Assembly (NCBI GenBank): GCA_027490095.1
Contig: JAIXYT010000047.1
Span: 1-64,000 of the forward strand
From: Sphingomonadales bacterium
Lineage (GTDB): Bacteria; Pseudomonadota; Alphaproteobacteria; Sphingomonadales; Sphingomonadaceae
DNA length: 64,000 nt
Reading direction: 5' to 3'
Positions 16,553 to 25,733 of this stretch are shown piece after piece (the stretch's first letter is position 1; every line of letters starts with the position of its first letter). Made by a program: the position numbers and the translations under genes. The notes below the pieces were generated by a model. The model was not told the DNA's origin. It saw only the letters and a list, made by a program, of their open reading frames with translations, and made no database searches.

Positions 16553-17563
16553 TCAGGCGGCGACCGCGGCGTCGCGCGCGATCATGGCATCGGCGATCAG
16601 GCGGTAGCTTTCAATCCGGTCTCGATGGTCGTGGAGGATGTTTACCAGCATCAGCTCGTCGGCGCCGTACAGCCGCGCCTTTTCCAGCAGCTGGTCGCGG
16701 CAGTCGGCGGCACTGCCCGTCACGGGCCTGCGGTTCGCCGGCATCGGCACGGGGTTTGCCTTCAGCCAGGCGTCTGCCGTTTCCGGCGACGGCACGGCAA
16801 TCAGCTGCCCGCGCATCAGATGGGCCAGCATCATGCGCGACGGGCCCGTCAGCCAGGCGGCTTCGTCGGCATCCGAAGCCGCAACCGTCCAGCAGGCCAC
16901 CATGACGAAGGGCTGCTGGGCCCGCGCCGACGGGCGGAATGCCTGCCGGTAGCGCGCGGCCAGCTCGGGCACCTCGCCGGCGATGAAATCCGCGATGCAG
17001 TAGGGCAGGCCCGCCATGCCTGCCAGCTCGGCACTGTCGGTGCTTGAGCCGAGCACCCAGATGTCCGGCGCCTCTTCACCACCTGGAAGATTGGCCGAAA
17101 GGGGCCGGAACGGATGACCCTCGGGCAAGGTGCCGTCGAAATGCGCCAACAGCTCGGCGAGCTGCTGCGGGAATTCCAGCTGTGCCCGGGTCCGCCGGTC
17201 CTGTTGCAGGGCATAGGCCGTCAGCTGGTCAGAGCCCGGCGCGCGCCCAAGGCCCAGGTCAACCCGGCCGGGAAACAGCCCGGCAAGCATCGAGAAGCTC
17301 TCCGCCACCTTGAACGGCGAATAGTGCGGCAGCATCACGCCCCCGGTGCCGATGCGGATCGCCTGCGTCTCGCGGCCGATGGCCGCCAGCATGATTTCGG
17401 GCGAGGCCGAGGCAAGGGCCGGGCTCGCATGGTGCTCCGCCATCCAGAAGCGGTGATAGCCGAGCCTGTCGGCGAGCTGCGCCAGCTCGAGGCTGTTGCG
17501 CAATGCCTGCCCGCCGGACATGCCGTCCGCGATGGGGGACTGGTCGAGAACCGAAAGCCGCAT
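16553..17563 (-). CDS. LLM-class flavin-dependent oxidoreductase (luciferase-like)
   Basis: A 336-residue TIM-barrel flavoprotein of the bacterial luciferase-like family, close to the YhbW/MsnO8-type group. Diagnostic are the N-terminus LSVLDQSPIADG, RFWMAEHHASPALASASPEIML, GTGGVMLPHYSPFKVAE, and PGRVDLGLGRAPGSD. These enzymes use reduced FMN and oxygen on small substrates; the substrate here cannot be read from sequence. It ends 9 bp from the preceding hypothetical gene and lies just downstream of the TonB receptor's terminator, so it probably has its own promoter. Confidence 0.9.
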   Translation of the reverse strand: MRLSVLDQSPIADGMSGGQALRNSLELAQLADRLGYHRFWMAEHHASPALASASPEIMLAAIGRETQAIRIGTGGVMLPHYSPFKVAESFSMLAGLFPGRVDLGLGRAPGSDQLTAYALQQDRRTRAQLEFPQQLAELLAHFDGTLPEGHPFRPLSANLPGGEEAPDIWVLGSSTDSAELAGMAGLPYCIADFIAGEVPELAARYRQAFRPSARAQQPFVMVACWTVAASDADEAAWLTGPSRMMLAHLMRGQLIAVPSPETADAWLKANPVPMPANRRPVTGSAADCRDQLLEKARLYGADELMLVNILHDHRDRIESYRLIADAMIARDAAVAA

Positions 17564-17589
17564 GGATCGGATTATGGGCTGGCGTGCCC

Positions 17590-17626
17590 AAAAGAAAAGG
17601 GGCCGCGCCGATGTCGGCGCAGCCCC
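17590..17626 (-). terminator. Rho-independent terminator after the TonB-dependent receptor
   Basis: Read on the reverse strand, GGGGCTGCGCCG, a four-base loop, and CGGCGCGGCCCC (17626-17599) form a 12-position stem with one mismatch, followed by TTTTCTTTT (17598-17590). It begins about 22 bp after the stop codon of the receptor gene. Confidence 0.9.
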
Positions 17627-17647
17627 TGATTCGAAAGGCCGGTGGCC

Positions 17648-20032
17648 TTAGAAGTTGAAGCGCGCCAGCAGGCCGAACGAGCGGTCGGCTTCGCGCGGGA
17701 TGATGTAACGCAGGCTCGAGTTGCCGGTGTTGCCACCCGACAGCGGGCCACCGTCGGCGATCGCCGCGGTGAAGCTGGTGTCGAAGATGTTGCGAACGAT
17801 GAAGCTCAGCTTGAACCGGTCGTCCTGGTCGACCAGCCCGATCGTCGCATCGACGAGGGCATAGGGCTGGATCCACGACCGGTCGCGGATGATTTGTTGC
17901 GGCACGAACAGCGCCAGCTGGCTCGACTGGTAGCTGCCCTGGAGCCCGAGTTCGACGTCGGCAAAGCCGTTGGTGCGGATGCGGTAGTCGGCCGTCAGCG
18001 AGGCCTTCCACTTCGGCGCATAGGCGAGCGGCGTGCCCGACGGAACGATGTCGGTCGGCGGTGCGCCGGGGGCGACCCGGAATGCGTCGACCCGGGCATC
18101 GGTGTAGGCAAGACCGCCCGTCAGCGACAGGTCGTCGATCGGCTGCGCGATCATGTCCAGTTCGAAGCCCCGAGTGGAGACCGTGCCCGCATTGGTGAAG
18201 CGGGTGATCCGGATGCCGGTAACGGGATCGATGTCGGGGTTGTTCGCCTGGAAGTTGTAATACTTCGCATAATAGCCGGCGACGTTCAGGATCAGCCGCC
18301 CGTCGAACATGCTGTTCTTTAGGCCGACCTCGAACGAGTCCGCGTTTTCCGGATCGAGGGCAGGCGTGCCGACAGTCGTCAGGTTGAAGAAGACGTTGAA
18401 GGCCGGGCCCTTGTAGCCGCGCGCGTAGGTCGCGTAGGCCATGTTGTCTTCGGTGAGGTCGAACTGCACGCCCGCCGTTCCCGAAAGATCTTCGGCGGTC
18501 GCCTTGCCGCGCCACGGAATGCCGTTCGGCGTACCGCCGCCGCGGCCGCCGTTGAACACGCCGTTGTCGAACGGCGGCTGCGAAGCGCCCGGCACCGGCG
18601 TGGTGCGGATGTGGAACACGTCCAGCTGGTCGACCGTGTAGCGCAGACCGGCGATCGCCCGGAAGCGGTCGGTGATGTCGTAGGTGGCATGGCCGAACAG
18701 GGCGAAGTTGGTGAAGGTGGAGCCGAAGTTCGCGGTGCCCACCGGGAAGGTGAGGGTGGAGGCCCCCGGCGCCGTGGAGCAGGGCGTCAGCGGCGGCGTG
18801 GGGGCCAGCGTCGACGCCGAGCAGTTGGTGTTGGCGCGGGTGAAGGTCCGCTCGGTCTCGGCGCGCGAGTAGAAGGCACCCAGCACATAGTCGAGGCGCT
18901 GGTTCCCCGGCGAGGTCAGGCGGAACTCCTGCGTAAAGGTGTTGCCGGTCTGCGGGCCGTCGTCGGCGACCTGGTTGATGCCGACATAGATGGTGTCGAG
19001 GAAGTCTCCGTCGCGGACTTCCCGGTTGTCATACGAGCGGTAGGCCGTGATCGAGGTCAGGGTCAGCATTCCCATGTCGGCGTTCAGCTCGGCCGAGAGA
19101 CCCCAGGCGGATTCTTCGCTGCGGTTGATGAGGTTGTTGCGCACGCGGCGGGTCTCGTCGCCGTTCAGCGGGGGCAGGGCGACTGCGGCCCGTGCAAGGA
19201 ACGCCGGCGTCGGGCTGCCGTCCGCCTGGATCGCCGGCTCGGCGATCACTTCCGCGCAGCAATCGTCGCTGGACTTGCGCCAGTCGGCGATGAGGGTCAG
19301 GTCGATCTTGTCGGAGATGTCGATCTCGACCAGGCCGCGCAGGCCATATTGTTCATAACCGTTGACGCGGCGGTCGTAGGTCTCGTTGATGATGTTGCCG
19401 TCCCAGTTGGCGTAGAAGCCGGTCAGGCGCGAGCGAACGCTGTCGCCCAGCGGCAGGTCGACGGCCGCGCGAGCGCGATATTCCGTTCCGTTCTCGAAGA
19501 AGAAGCCGCCTTCGACTTCGCCGCCGAATTCGTCGCCGGGGCGCTTCGTCACGATGTTGATCACGCCGGCCGAGGAATTCTTGCCGAACAGCGTGCCCTG
19601 AGGGCCCCGCAGCACTTCGATCCGCTCGATGTCGACCAGCGGGGTGAAGGCTTCACCGGCGCGCGACAGCACCACGCCGTCGACCACGGCCGAGACCGAA
19701 GGCTCTCCGGCCAGGCTGAAGGTGGAGGTGCCGATGCCGCGCAGGAAGATCGTCTGGTTAATCGGCACGCCCGACTTCCGGAAGTTCAGCGACGGCACCA
19801 GATATTGGGCATTTTCGATGTTGAGCGCACCGGTGCGGGTGATCTGGTCGCCGGTGATCACCGAGACGGCGATCGGCACTTCCTGCAGGCGCTGCTCGCG
19901 GCGCTGGGCGGTGACGATGATGTCGACGACCCCGGCATCCGGTGCATCCGAAGCGGTTTCCTGCGCCAGGGCAGGGGTCGCGATCGCCAGAATGGAAACG
20001 CCGAAAAGGGCATGGGCAAGGGTTGCGCGCAT
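17648..20032 (-). CDS. TonB-dependent outer-membrane receptor
   Basis: A 794-residue outer-membrane transporter. A signal peptide (about 1-23, ending ATPALAQ) precedes a TonB-box-like stretch (VVDIIVTAQRRE), then the plug domain with IFLRGIGTSTFSLAGEPSVSAVVDGV and IEVLRGPQGTLFGKNSSAGVINIVTKRP, a 22-strand barrel, and a C-terminal aromatic residue (RFNF). GGGGAA lies 8 nt before the start. This is the large sphingomonad-type receptor family whose substrates include plant compounds, carbohydrates and vitamins; the ligand is unknown. Neighbouring dehydrogenases and flavin monooxygenases hint at catabolic uptake, which is inference. Confidence 0.95.
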   Translation of the reverse strand: MRATLAHALFGVSILAIATPALAQETASDAPDAGVVDIIVTAQRREQRLQEVPIAVSVITGDQITRTGALNIENAQYLVPSLNFRKSGVPINQTIFLRGIGTSTFSLAGEPSVSAVVDGVVLSRAGEAFTPLVDIERIEVLRGPQGTLFGKNSSAGVINIVTKRPGDEFGGEVEGGFFFENGTEYRARAAVDLPLGDSVRSRLTGFYANWDGNIINETYDRRVNGYEQYGLRGLVEIDISDKIDLTLIADWRKSSDDCCAEVIAEPAIQADGSPTPAFLARAAVALPPLNGDETRRVRNNLINRSEESAWGLSAELNADMGMLTLTSITAYRSYDNREVRDGDFLDTIYVGINQVADDGPQTGNTFTQEFRLTSPGNQRLDYVLGAFYSRAETERTFTRANTNCSASTLAPTPPLTPCSTAPGASTLTFPVGTANFGSTFTNFALFGHATYDITDRFRAIAGLRYTVDQLDVFHIRTTPVPGASQPPFDNGVFNGGRGGGTPNGIPWRGKATAEDLSGTAGVQFDLTEDNMAYATYARGYKGPAFNVFFNLTTVGTPALDPENADSFEVGLKNSMFDGRLILNVAGYYAKYYNFQANNPDIDPVTGIRITRFTNAGTVSTRGFELDMIAQPIDDLSLTGGLAYTDARVDAFRVAPGAPPTDIVPSGTPLAYAPKWKASLTADYRIRTNGFADVELGLQGSYQSSQLALFVPQQIIRDRSWIQPYALVDATIGLVDQDDRFKLSFIVRNIFDTSFTAAIADGGPLSGGNTGNSSLRYIIPREADRSFGLLARFNF

Positions 20033-20185
20033 CGATTGTTCCCCAAGGTTGCGGGGGGCTTCATGACCCCTTTCCGCGTTGCGCGGGCTAATGCGCCGCG
20101 CTTGTCTTTCAAAGCAATGGAATTTTGCCTTGGGCGAAGCTATTCCGGCGGGGCTGTAACAGGACTGCCACAGTCCGGTATCGGG

Positions 20186-21268
20186 TCAGCCCAGCATTTC
20201 GGCGATCGTCACCACCCGCTTTTCGGCGGCCGACCTTTCGGCAGCCGCCCCCATCGCAACCGCCATCATCCCGTCGTGCGCGCTGACCAGCGGGGGATGC
20301 CCGGTGCGGATCGCGTTCGCGAACTCCTGGTGCTGGTAAAAGGTGGAGCCATGGTGCGAGCCGGCCTTCAGCGCCGCCTCGTCCACCTCCACCGTGCGGC
20401 GCTCCACCCTCTTGGGGTTCATGAAGCCGACGCGCGGCGAATGGACCAGGTTGCCCGAGGGGATGAACACGTCCAGCCGGGCTTCGCCGCCGACTGCAGT
20501 GATTTCCTCCTGCTCCTCGGCGCCGTCGGCAAACATGCAGAGGTCAAGGCAAGCGCGCACGCCATTCTCGAAATCGACCACCGTGTAGCTGTTGTCGATG
20601 ATGTCGGGCACGCCCTGTTCGTACCGCTCGCCCACATGGTTCACGTCCATTCCGCCCGAGCAGAACACGCGCACCGGCTCCGACTTCACGATCAGCCGCA
20701 TCAGGTCGAAGAAGTGGCAGCATTTTTCCACCATGGTGCCGCCGGTGTTGGCGCTGAAGCGGTTCCAGTCCCCCACCTTCACCAGGAAGGGGAAGCGATG
20801 CTCGCGGATGGAGAGCATCCGCAAGCGTCCCACCTTGTGCTCGTGCACCTCGCGGATGAACTCGGCGACGGGTGGCATGAAGCGATACTCCATCGCCGTC
20901 CAGAACAGCTTGCTCGAGCGCCCGGCCTGGTCGACGATCCACTTCGCATCCGGCACGGTCGTTGCCAGCGGCTTTTCGCACAGGATGTGGACGCCTGCCT
21001 TGAACAGCGGCTCCAGCGTGGCGCGATGGGTGTGGTTGGGCGACGCAACGATCACCGCGTCGATCCCGCCGGCGGCGGCAAGCTCTTCGGCGCTCTGATA
21101 CTCGCGCACGGGCTTCCCGCCCAGCGCCGACTTCGCCCAGCCCCGCGAGGTCGCCACCGGGTCCGCGATCGCCACCAGTTCGGTGCCGGGCGTGATCAGC
21201 AGGTTCTGGATATGCTCCACCCCCATCATCCCGGTCCCGACCAGGCCGTATCTGATTGTCTCTCCCAT
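20186..21268 (-). CDS. Gfo/Idh/MocA family NAD(P)-dependent oxidoreductase
   Basis: A 360-residue dehydrogenase of the glucose-fructose oxidoreductase/inositol dehydrogenase family. The Rossmann start (YGLVGTGMMGVEHIQNLL) is followed by ASPNHTHR and the signature CEKPLA with the conserved Lys near residue 99. The C-terminal alpha/beta domain holds TGGTMVEKCCHFFDLMR with a conserved His. The double Cys before that His is unusual but tolerated. Starts are 29 bp apart from the divergent aldo/keto reductase, so the two probably share a control region and pathway, likely sugar or polyol oxidation (inference). Confidence 0.9.
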   Translation of the reverse strand: MGETIRYGLVGTGMMGVEHIQNLLITPGTELVAIADPVATSRGWAKSALGGKPVREYQSAEELAAAGGIDAVIVASPNHTHRATLEPLFKAGVHILCEKPLATTVPDAKWIVDQAGRSSKLFWTAMEYRFMPPVAEFIREVHEHKVGRLRMLSIREHRFPFLVKVGDWNRFSANTGGTMVEKCCHFFDLMRLIVKSEPVRVFCSGGMDVNHVGERYEQGVPDIIDNSYTVVDFENGVRACLDLCMFADGAEEQEEITAVGGEARLDVFIPSGNLVHSPRVGFMNPKRVERRTVEVDEAALKAGSHHGSTFYQHQEFANAIRTGHPPLVSAHDGMMAVAMGAAAERSAAEKRVVTIAEMLG

Positions 21269-21297
21269 TCCGTCCCCAATTCTGCCATCTGGCCCGC

Positions 21298-22215
21298 ATG
21301 AGCGAGCTTCGTCTGTCTGCCGACCCCGTGCCGCTGGGCGCCACCGGGATTACCGTTTCCTCCCTCGCATGGGGCATGTGGCGCTTCAAGGGGACTGACG
21401 TCGCCCACGCCACGTCGCTGGTGAAGGCCGCGCTCGACGCCGGCATCACCCTGTTCGACACCGCCGACATCTATGGCCCCGACAATGGCGAGCCCTTCGG
21501 CGCCTCGGAAGCGCTGCTGGGCCGGGTGTTCGCAGCCGATCCGGGCCTGCGCGGACAGATGGTCCTAGCCACCAAGGGCGGCATCCGCATGGGCGTGCCC
21601 TACGACAGCTCGTCGGCCTATATCTCGGAGGCCGTCGACGCCTCGCTGAAGCGCCTGGGCGTCGATCATGTCGATCTCTGGCAGATCCACCGGCCCGACC
21701 TTCTGGCGCATCCGGCCGAGGTTGCCGAAGCTCTCGATCGGCTCGTGACCTCGGGCCGCGCCCGCGCCGTCGGCGTCTCCAACTTCACGCCTGCCCAGGT
21801 GGCCGCACTTACTTCCTACCTCGAAACCCCGCTCGCCTCGATCCAGCCGGAATTTTCGGCGCTGGCGACGAAGCCGCTGTTCGACGGAACGATGGACCAG
21901 GCGATGCAGATGGGCCTGGCGGTGCTGGCCTGGTCGCCGCTGGGGCAGGGCAGGCTGGGCACTGTCAATGCCGATGCGGCCCCCAATGTTCGTGCTGCAG
22001 CAGAGGTCATCGCGCGTGTCGCGAAGGAACAGGGCGTGTCTGCCACCGCGGTCGCCTATGCCTTCGTCGGCGCGCACCCGGCCCGCCCGATCCCCATCGT
22101 CGGCACCCAGACGGCGGCGCGCATCGTGGAGGCGAAGGACGCGCTGAAGGTCAGCTTCACCCGCGAACAGTGGTACGAAATCCTGCAGTCGGCCATAGGC
22201 GAACGGCTTCCATAA
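21298..22215 (+). CDS. Aldo/keto reductase
   Basis: A 305-residue (beta/alpha)8 NADPH-dependent reductase. Visible are GWGMWR-like SSLAWGMWRFKG, the catalytic Asp/Tyr region LFDTADIYGPDNGEPFG, the Lys in VLATKGG, the His in LWQIHRPD, and the nucleotide-binding PIPIVGTQTAARI near the C-terminus. It resembles the YdhF group. The start at 21298 is chosen because the upstream extension has no family match. It is divergent from the Gfo/Idh gene and followed after 25 bp by a flavin monooxygenase, probably in the same transcript. Confidence 0.9.
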   Translation: MSELRLSADPVPLGATGITVSSLAWGMWRFKGTDVAHATSLVKAALDAGITLFDTADIYGPDNGEPFGASEALLGRVFAADPGLRGQMVLATKGGIRMGVPYDSSSAYISEAVDASLKRLGVDHVDLWQIHRPDLLAHPAEVAEALDRLVTSGRARAVGVSNFTPAQVAALTSYLETPLASIQPEFSALATKPLFDGTMDQAMQMGLAVLAWSPLGQGRLGTVNADAAPNVRAAAEVIARVAKEQGVSATAVAYAFVGAHPARPIPIVGTQTAARIVEAKDALKVSFTREQWYEILQSAIGERLP

Positions 22216-22240
22216 CAGATATTTGGGGAGTGATTTTCTG

Positions 22241-23299
22241 ATGGGATGCGAAGTCAGCTGGTTTTCCGCGCTGTGCGACGACGACTATGAATTTCTGGGC
22301 CAGCCCGACGAGGCACTGAAGTCCAGCTTCGAGCATTGCCGCAACATCGTGCTGACCGCCGAAAAGGGCGGGTTCGACAATATCCTGCTGCCCTCGGGCT
22401 ATCAGCTCGGCATCGACTCCACCGCCTTTGCCGCCGCCATGGCGCCGCTTACCCGCACAATCCGCATGCTGCTCGCCGTCCGCGTGGGCGAGGCCTGGCC
22501 GCCCCAGCTGGCGCGCCAGATCGCAACGCTGGACCGGATGATGAACGGGCGTCTGACCGTCAACATCATCTCGTCGGAAATGCCCGGCGAAACGCTCGGC
22601 TCGGCTCCGCGCTACGACCGCACGGTCGAGCTGATGCTGATCCTGAAGACCCTGCTGAACGGCCAGCCGCTGGATCACCCGGGCGAGCATTGGAAGCTGA
22701 AGCTCGATCCGCCGCGCATCACCACGGTTTCGGGCAAGTGCCCGCCACTATACTTCGGTGGCCTGTCACCCGACGCCCGCGAAGCCGCCGCCAAGGCAGC
22801 CGACGTCTATCTGATGTGGCCCGACACCATGCCAGCCGTCCGCGAGATCATCGCCGACATGACGAAGCGCGCCGCCGCTTACGGCCGCACGCTGAAGTTC
22901 GGCTATCGCTGCCACGTGATCGTGCGCGAGACCGAGGACGAGGCCCGCGCCTACGCCTCGCGGCTGCTCTCAAAGCTCGACGCCGAAACGGGTGACGCCA
23001 TTCGCGCCAAATCGCTCGACAGCCAGTCGGTCGGCGTCCAGCGCCAGGCCCAGCTGCGTGAAAGTGCGGGGAGCGAAGGCTTCGTCGAGGACAATTTGTG
23101 GACCGGCATCGGCCGCGCCCGCTCTGGCTGCGGTGCCGCAATCGTCGGCACGCCCGACCAGGTGCTCGCAAAGCTGAAGGCCTATCAGGCCGAGGGCATC
23201 GAGGCCTTCATCCTCTCAGGCTACCCGCACGCCGCCGAGTGCGATCTTTTCGCCCGCCACGTGCTGCCGAAGCTGCAGCATGGGCCGCTGACGCTCTAA
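22241..23299 (+). CDS. LLM-class flavin monooxygenase (alkanesulfonate monooxygenase-like)
   Basis: A 352-residue FMNH2-dependent TIM-barrel monooxygenase of the SsuD-like group. The marks are EVSWFSALCDDDYEF, AEKGGFDNILLPSGY, LLAVRVGEAWPP, ATLDRMMNGRLTVNIISSEMPGE, and GTPDQVLAKL near the end. SsuD proteins cleave alkanesulfonates, but relatives act on other substrates, and no ssuABC transporter is nearby. The start at 22241 (ATG) is preferred over an upstream TTG at 22223; GGGGAG lies about 10 nt before it. It overlaps the convergent CCA-transferase gene by 4 bp. Confidence 0.88.
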   Translation: MGCEVSWFSALCDDDYEFLGQPDEALKSSFEHCRNIVLTAEKGGFDNILLPSGYQLGIDSTAFAAAMAPLTRTIRMLLAVRVGEAWPPQLARQIATLDRMMNGRLTVNIISSEMPGETLGSAPRYDRTVELMLILKTLLNGQPLDHPGEHWKLKLDPPRITTVSGKCPPLYFGGLSPDAREAAAKAADVYLMWPDTMPAVREIIADMTKRAAAYGRTLKFGYRCHVIVRETEDEARAYASRLLSKLDAETGDAIRAKSLDSQSVGVQRQAQLRESAGSEGFVEDNLWTGIGRARSGCGAAIVGTPDQVLAKLKAYQAEGIEAFILSGYPHAAECDLFARHVLPKLQHGPLTL

Positions 23300-24489
23300 C
23301 GAACGCCCAGCACCTCGCGCGCGATCGCCATTGTCTTGTTGCGGTCGGCCGGGAAGCCGGCTGCGACCCACAACTGCTCCACCTCGGCCAGCCGGCGGGA
23401 GACGGCCGGCCCCGGCGGCAGGCCCATCGCGATCAGGTCCTTGCCCGAAATCGGCAGCCGCGGGCGGGTGTAGTGGCTCAGCGGCCCGGCCCATTGCGCG
23501 GCGCGGGGGTCTCCTGTCAGCAGCAGCCGGTCGAGCGTCGGTTCCGCGCCTATTGAGTAGGCGAGCGCACGCGGGTCGTCGGGAACGGCCGGGCGCCCCG
23601 CGGCATGCACCAGCCGGCCCTTGCCCGCGTTCGACAGTTTCAACCGCGCGGCGATTTCGGCTGCGAGCGGCGGACTCTCCGGCAGCAGGGCCGCCAGGCG
23701 CCTCAGCCCGTCGGGCGCAACGCGTGCTGCACCCTCTGCTGCAATCAACGCCGCAAGCGCGGGCAGGCGGGACGCCGCGATTTCGGGCAGCACAGGCTTC
23801 AGGATATCGTGCGCCAGCATCGCGGCAACGGTGGGCTCCGGAGAGGGGAGGGCGAGCAATTTCAGCAGCTCGTCGCGGATTCGTTCCCGGCTCAAGGCCA
23901 TCAGATCGTTTGCGCGCGCGGCGCAGGCCGCCAAGCCTTGCGCATCCAGTTCCGGCGCAAAGCGTGCGGAAAAGCGGAAGAAGCGCAGGATCCTGAGATG
24001 ATCCTCGGCAATCCGTTCCAGCGGCGCACCGATGAAGCGCACCCGGCGGGACTTCAGGTCGTCCAGCCCGCCGAAGAAGTCGATCAATTCGCCCGTGCCC
24101 GGATCGGCATAGAGCGCGTTGATCGTGAAATCCCGCCGCCGGGCATCCTCCTGCCAGTCGTCGGTAAAGGCGACCTCTGCGTGGCGCCCGAAGGTCGCAA
24201 CATCCCGCCTCAGCGTCGTCACCTCGTGTGGCACACCGCCCGAAACCGCCGTCACCGTGCCATGCTGCAAGCCCGTCGGCACCGCGCGGATGCCGGCACG
24301 CTCCAGCGCCGCAATCACCGCGTCCGGCTTCAGCCGGGTCGCAAGATCGATATCCGACACCGGCAGGCCCAGCAGCCAGTCGCGCACGGCGCCGCCAACG
24401 AACCTGGTTGTGCCGCTGTCGGCATCCAGCGCGCCGAGCAGCTTCGACAGGCCCGGCTTCCCGGCCCACAGTGCCGGATCGAGCCGCAT
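23296..24489 (-). CDS. CCA tRNA nucleotidyltransferase / poly(A) polymerase family
   Basis: A 397-residue class II nucleotidyltransferase that adds or repairs CCA at tRNA 3' ends (or polyadenylates RNA). Diagnostic are RFVGGAVRDWLLG and the catalytic DIDLAT (Asp-x-Asp), then the RRDFTINAL motif and the ERIAEDHLRILRFFRFSARF block. The C-terminal region is a variable HD-less helical domain. The start at 24489 shares one base with the stop of the preceding Nudix gene. The set DUF1285-Nudix-CCA transferase is a recurring alphaproteobacterial neighbourhood. Confidence 0.92.
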   Translation of the reverse strand: MRLDPALWAGKPGLSKLLGALDADSGTTRFVGGAVRDWLLGLPVSDIDLATRLKPDAVIAALERAGIRAVPTGLQHGTVTAVSGGVPHEVTTLRRDVATFGRHAEVAFTDDWQEDARRRDFTINALYADPGTGELIDFFGGLDDLKSRRVRFIGAPLERIAEDHLRILRFFRFSARFAPELDAQGLAACAARANDLMALSRERIRDELLKLLALPSPEPTVAAMLAHDILKPVLPEIAASRLPALAALIAAEGAARVAPDGLRRLAALLPESPPLAAEIAARLKLSNAGKGRLVHAAGRPAVPDDPRALAYSIGAEPTLDRLLLTGDPRAAQWAGPLSHYTRPRLPISGKDLIAMGLPPGPAVSRRLAEVEQLWVAAGFPADRNKTMAIAREVLGVR

Positions 24490-25082
24490 CAGCGCAGCCT
24501 CGCCGACAGGTTCACCAGCATCCCCGCAGTCGCGCCCCAGATCGTCCGATCCTGCCACTCGATCACATAATAGCGCCGCAAGCGCCCCTTCCACTCGGCC
24601 TCGCGCAGCAGGTGGTTCCTGGGGTCGAGCGCAAAGTCCAGTGGAACTTCAAAGACATCGGCGACTTCATGCGGGTTCGGCCTGAACTCCAGATCGGGCG
24701 CTATGCTGCCCACCACCGGATGCACGGAATAGCCTGTTCCCGTCTGGTAGCGGTCTGCAATCCCCAGCAGCTCCACATGGGCCGGGTCCAGCCCGATCTC
24801 CTCGCGCGCCTCGCGCAGGGCGGCTGCCACCGGCCCGTCATCCTCGGGGTCGATCCGCCCGCCCGGGAAGGCCACCTGCCCGGCATGATTCCGCAAGTTG
24901 GCCGTCCGCGTCGTCAGCAGCAGCCGCGGCTCGGGGGCGCGAACGATCGGCACCAGCACGGCGGCCGGCACCAGAGTTGTTGCCGGTGACGTGCCCAGCG
25001 GCCCGAAATCCTGGTCGCCCGTCAGCACCGGCGCCGCAGATGTCAGCAGGGCGGACCGGAGATCCTCAAGAAGCGAAGGCAA
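24489..25082 (-). CDS. Nudix hydrolase, CoA pyrophosphatase type
   Basis: About 197 residues. The NuCoA signature (LLLTTRTANLRNHAGQVAFPGG) directly precedes a Nudix box, GGRIDPED...LREAREEIGL, with the metal-binding Glu residues. Such enzymes split CoA derivatives to 3',5'-ADP and acyl phosphopantetheine. The start is uncertain. The only suitable codon near the family's N-terminus is TTG at 25082, which gives a 17-bp overlap with the end of the DUF1285 gene. The frame stays open further upstream without similarity. It is coupled to the CCA transferase by TGATG. Confidence 0.88.
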   Translation of the reverse strand: MPSLLEDLRSALLTSAAPVLTGDQDFGPLGTSPATTLVPAAVLVPIVRAPEPRLLLTTRTANLRNHAGQVAFPGGRIDPEDDGPVAAALREAREEIGLDPAHVELLGIADRYQTGTGYSVHPVVGSIAPDLEFRPNPHEVADVFEVPLDFALDPRNHLLREAEWKGRLRRYYVIEWQDRTIWGATAGMLVNLSARLR

Positions 25083-25668
25083 AGAAGGCGCCCCCGCTCC
25101 ACAGGCCCAGGGGGCCGCCCAGTCGTTCCTGCTCGTCGAGCGCCATGTCGGCGAGCTGGTAGAAGACCGGCCGATTGACCAGCGCCTCCAACGGCCGCGC
25201 CTTTGTCCCCCGTACATGCAGATAGGGCCTGGGCGTGCCGTCGGGCGCGGTTTCCACCCGCAGCGGATTGTCTGGCCCGGCCACCACGATGTCGTCGGTC
25301 AGCAGCCGGAATGCGATGGTGCGCCCCTCGCCCTCGCCCTCGCTCGTCGCCTCGACTGCCAGAAAGGCCGCATCCTCCACCCGGATGCTCAGTTTTTCGA
25401 CCGGTGTTACAAGCACGTAGCTGCCATCGGCTTCGCGCCGCAGGATGGTGGAGAACAGCTTCACCAGCGCCGGCCGGCCGATCGGCGTTCCGCCGTGCAG
25501 CCATTGCCCATCCGCCCCGATCACCATGTCGCTGTCGCCGCAGTAGCTCGGGTTCCACTGCTCGACAGGTGGCAGCCGCCTTTCGGCCACGGCCTTCGCG
25601 ATGTCCGCCAGCGACGCGCGGGAGAGGTCCAGCGCATCGGGCCTGATGGGTTCTGCCGTGGACACCAT
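25066..25668 (-). CDS. DUF1285 family protein
   Basis: A 200-residue protein of the DUF1285 family, of unknown biochemical role. It has PPVEQWNPSYCGDSDMVIGADG at about 36-57, the GTPIGRPALVKLFSTILRREADG block, and the FRLLTDDIVVAGPDNPLRV segment, all typical of the family's beta-rich fold. The start at 25668 (MVSTAEPIRPDAL) gives the usual length. It leads an operon with the Nudix and CCA-transferase genes, which may indicate a nucleotide or RNA-quality function, but that is guilt by association. Confidence 0.85.
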   Translation of the reverse strand: MVSTAEPIRPDALDLSRASLADIAKAVAERRLPPVEQWNPSYCGDSDMVIGADGQWLHGGTPIGRPALVKLFSTILRREADGSYVLVTPVEKLSIRVEDAAFLAVEATSEGEGEGRTIAFRLLTDDIVVAGPDNPLRVETAPDGTPRPYLHVRGTKARPLEALVNRPVFYQLADMALDEQERLGGPLGLWSGGAFFAFAS

Positions 25669-25733
25669 GGCCCGGGAGATGGGCTGCAAGTGAAAGCCGG
25701 TCAAGCCCGGCGTGGGGCCCGCCGCGGAAAGCG

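Noticed and set aside
18611-21301. 896-codon plus-strand frame opposite the TonB receptor and Gfo/Idh genes
   Set aside because: Antisense to two well-supported genes, with no domain pattern.
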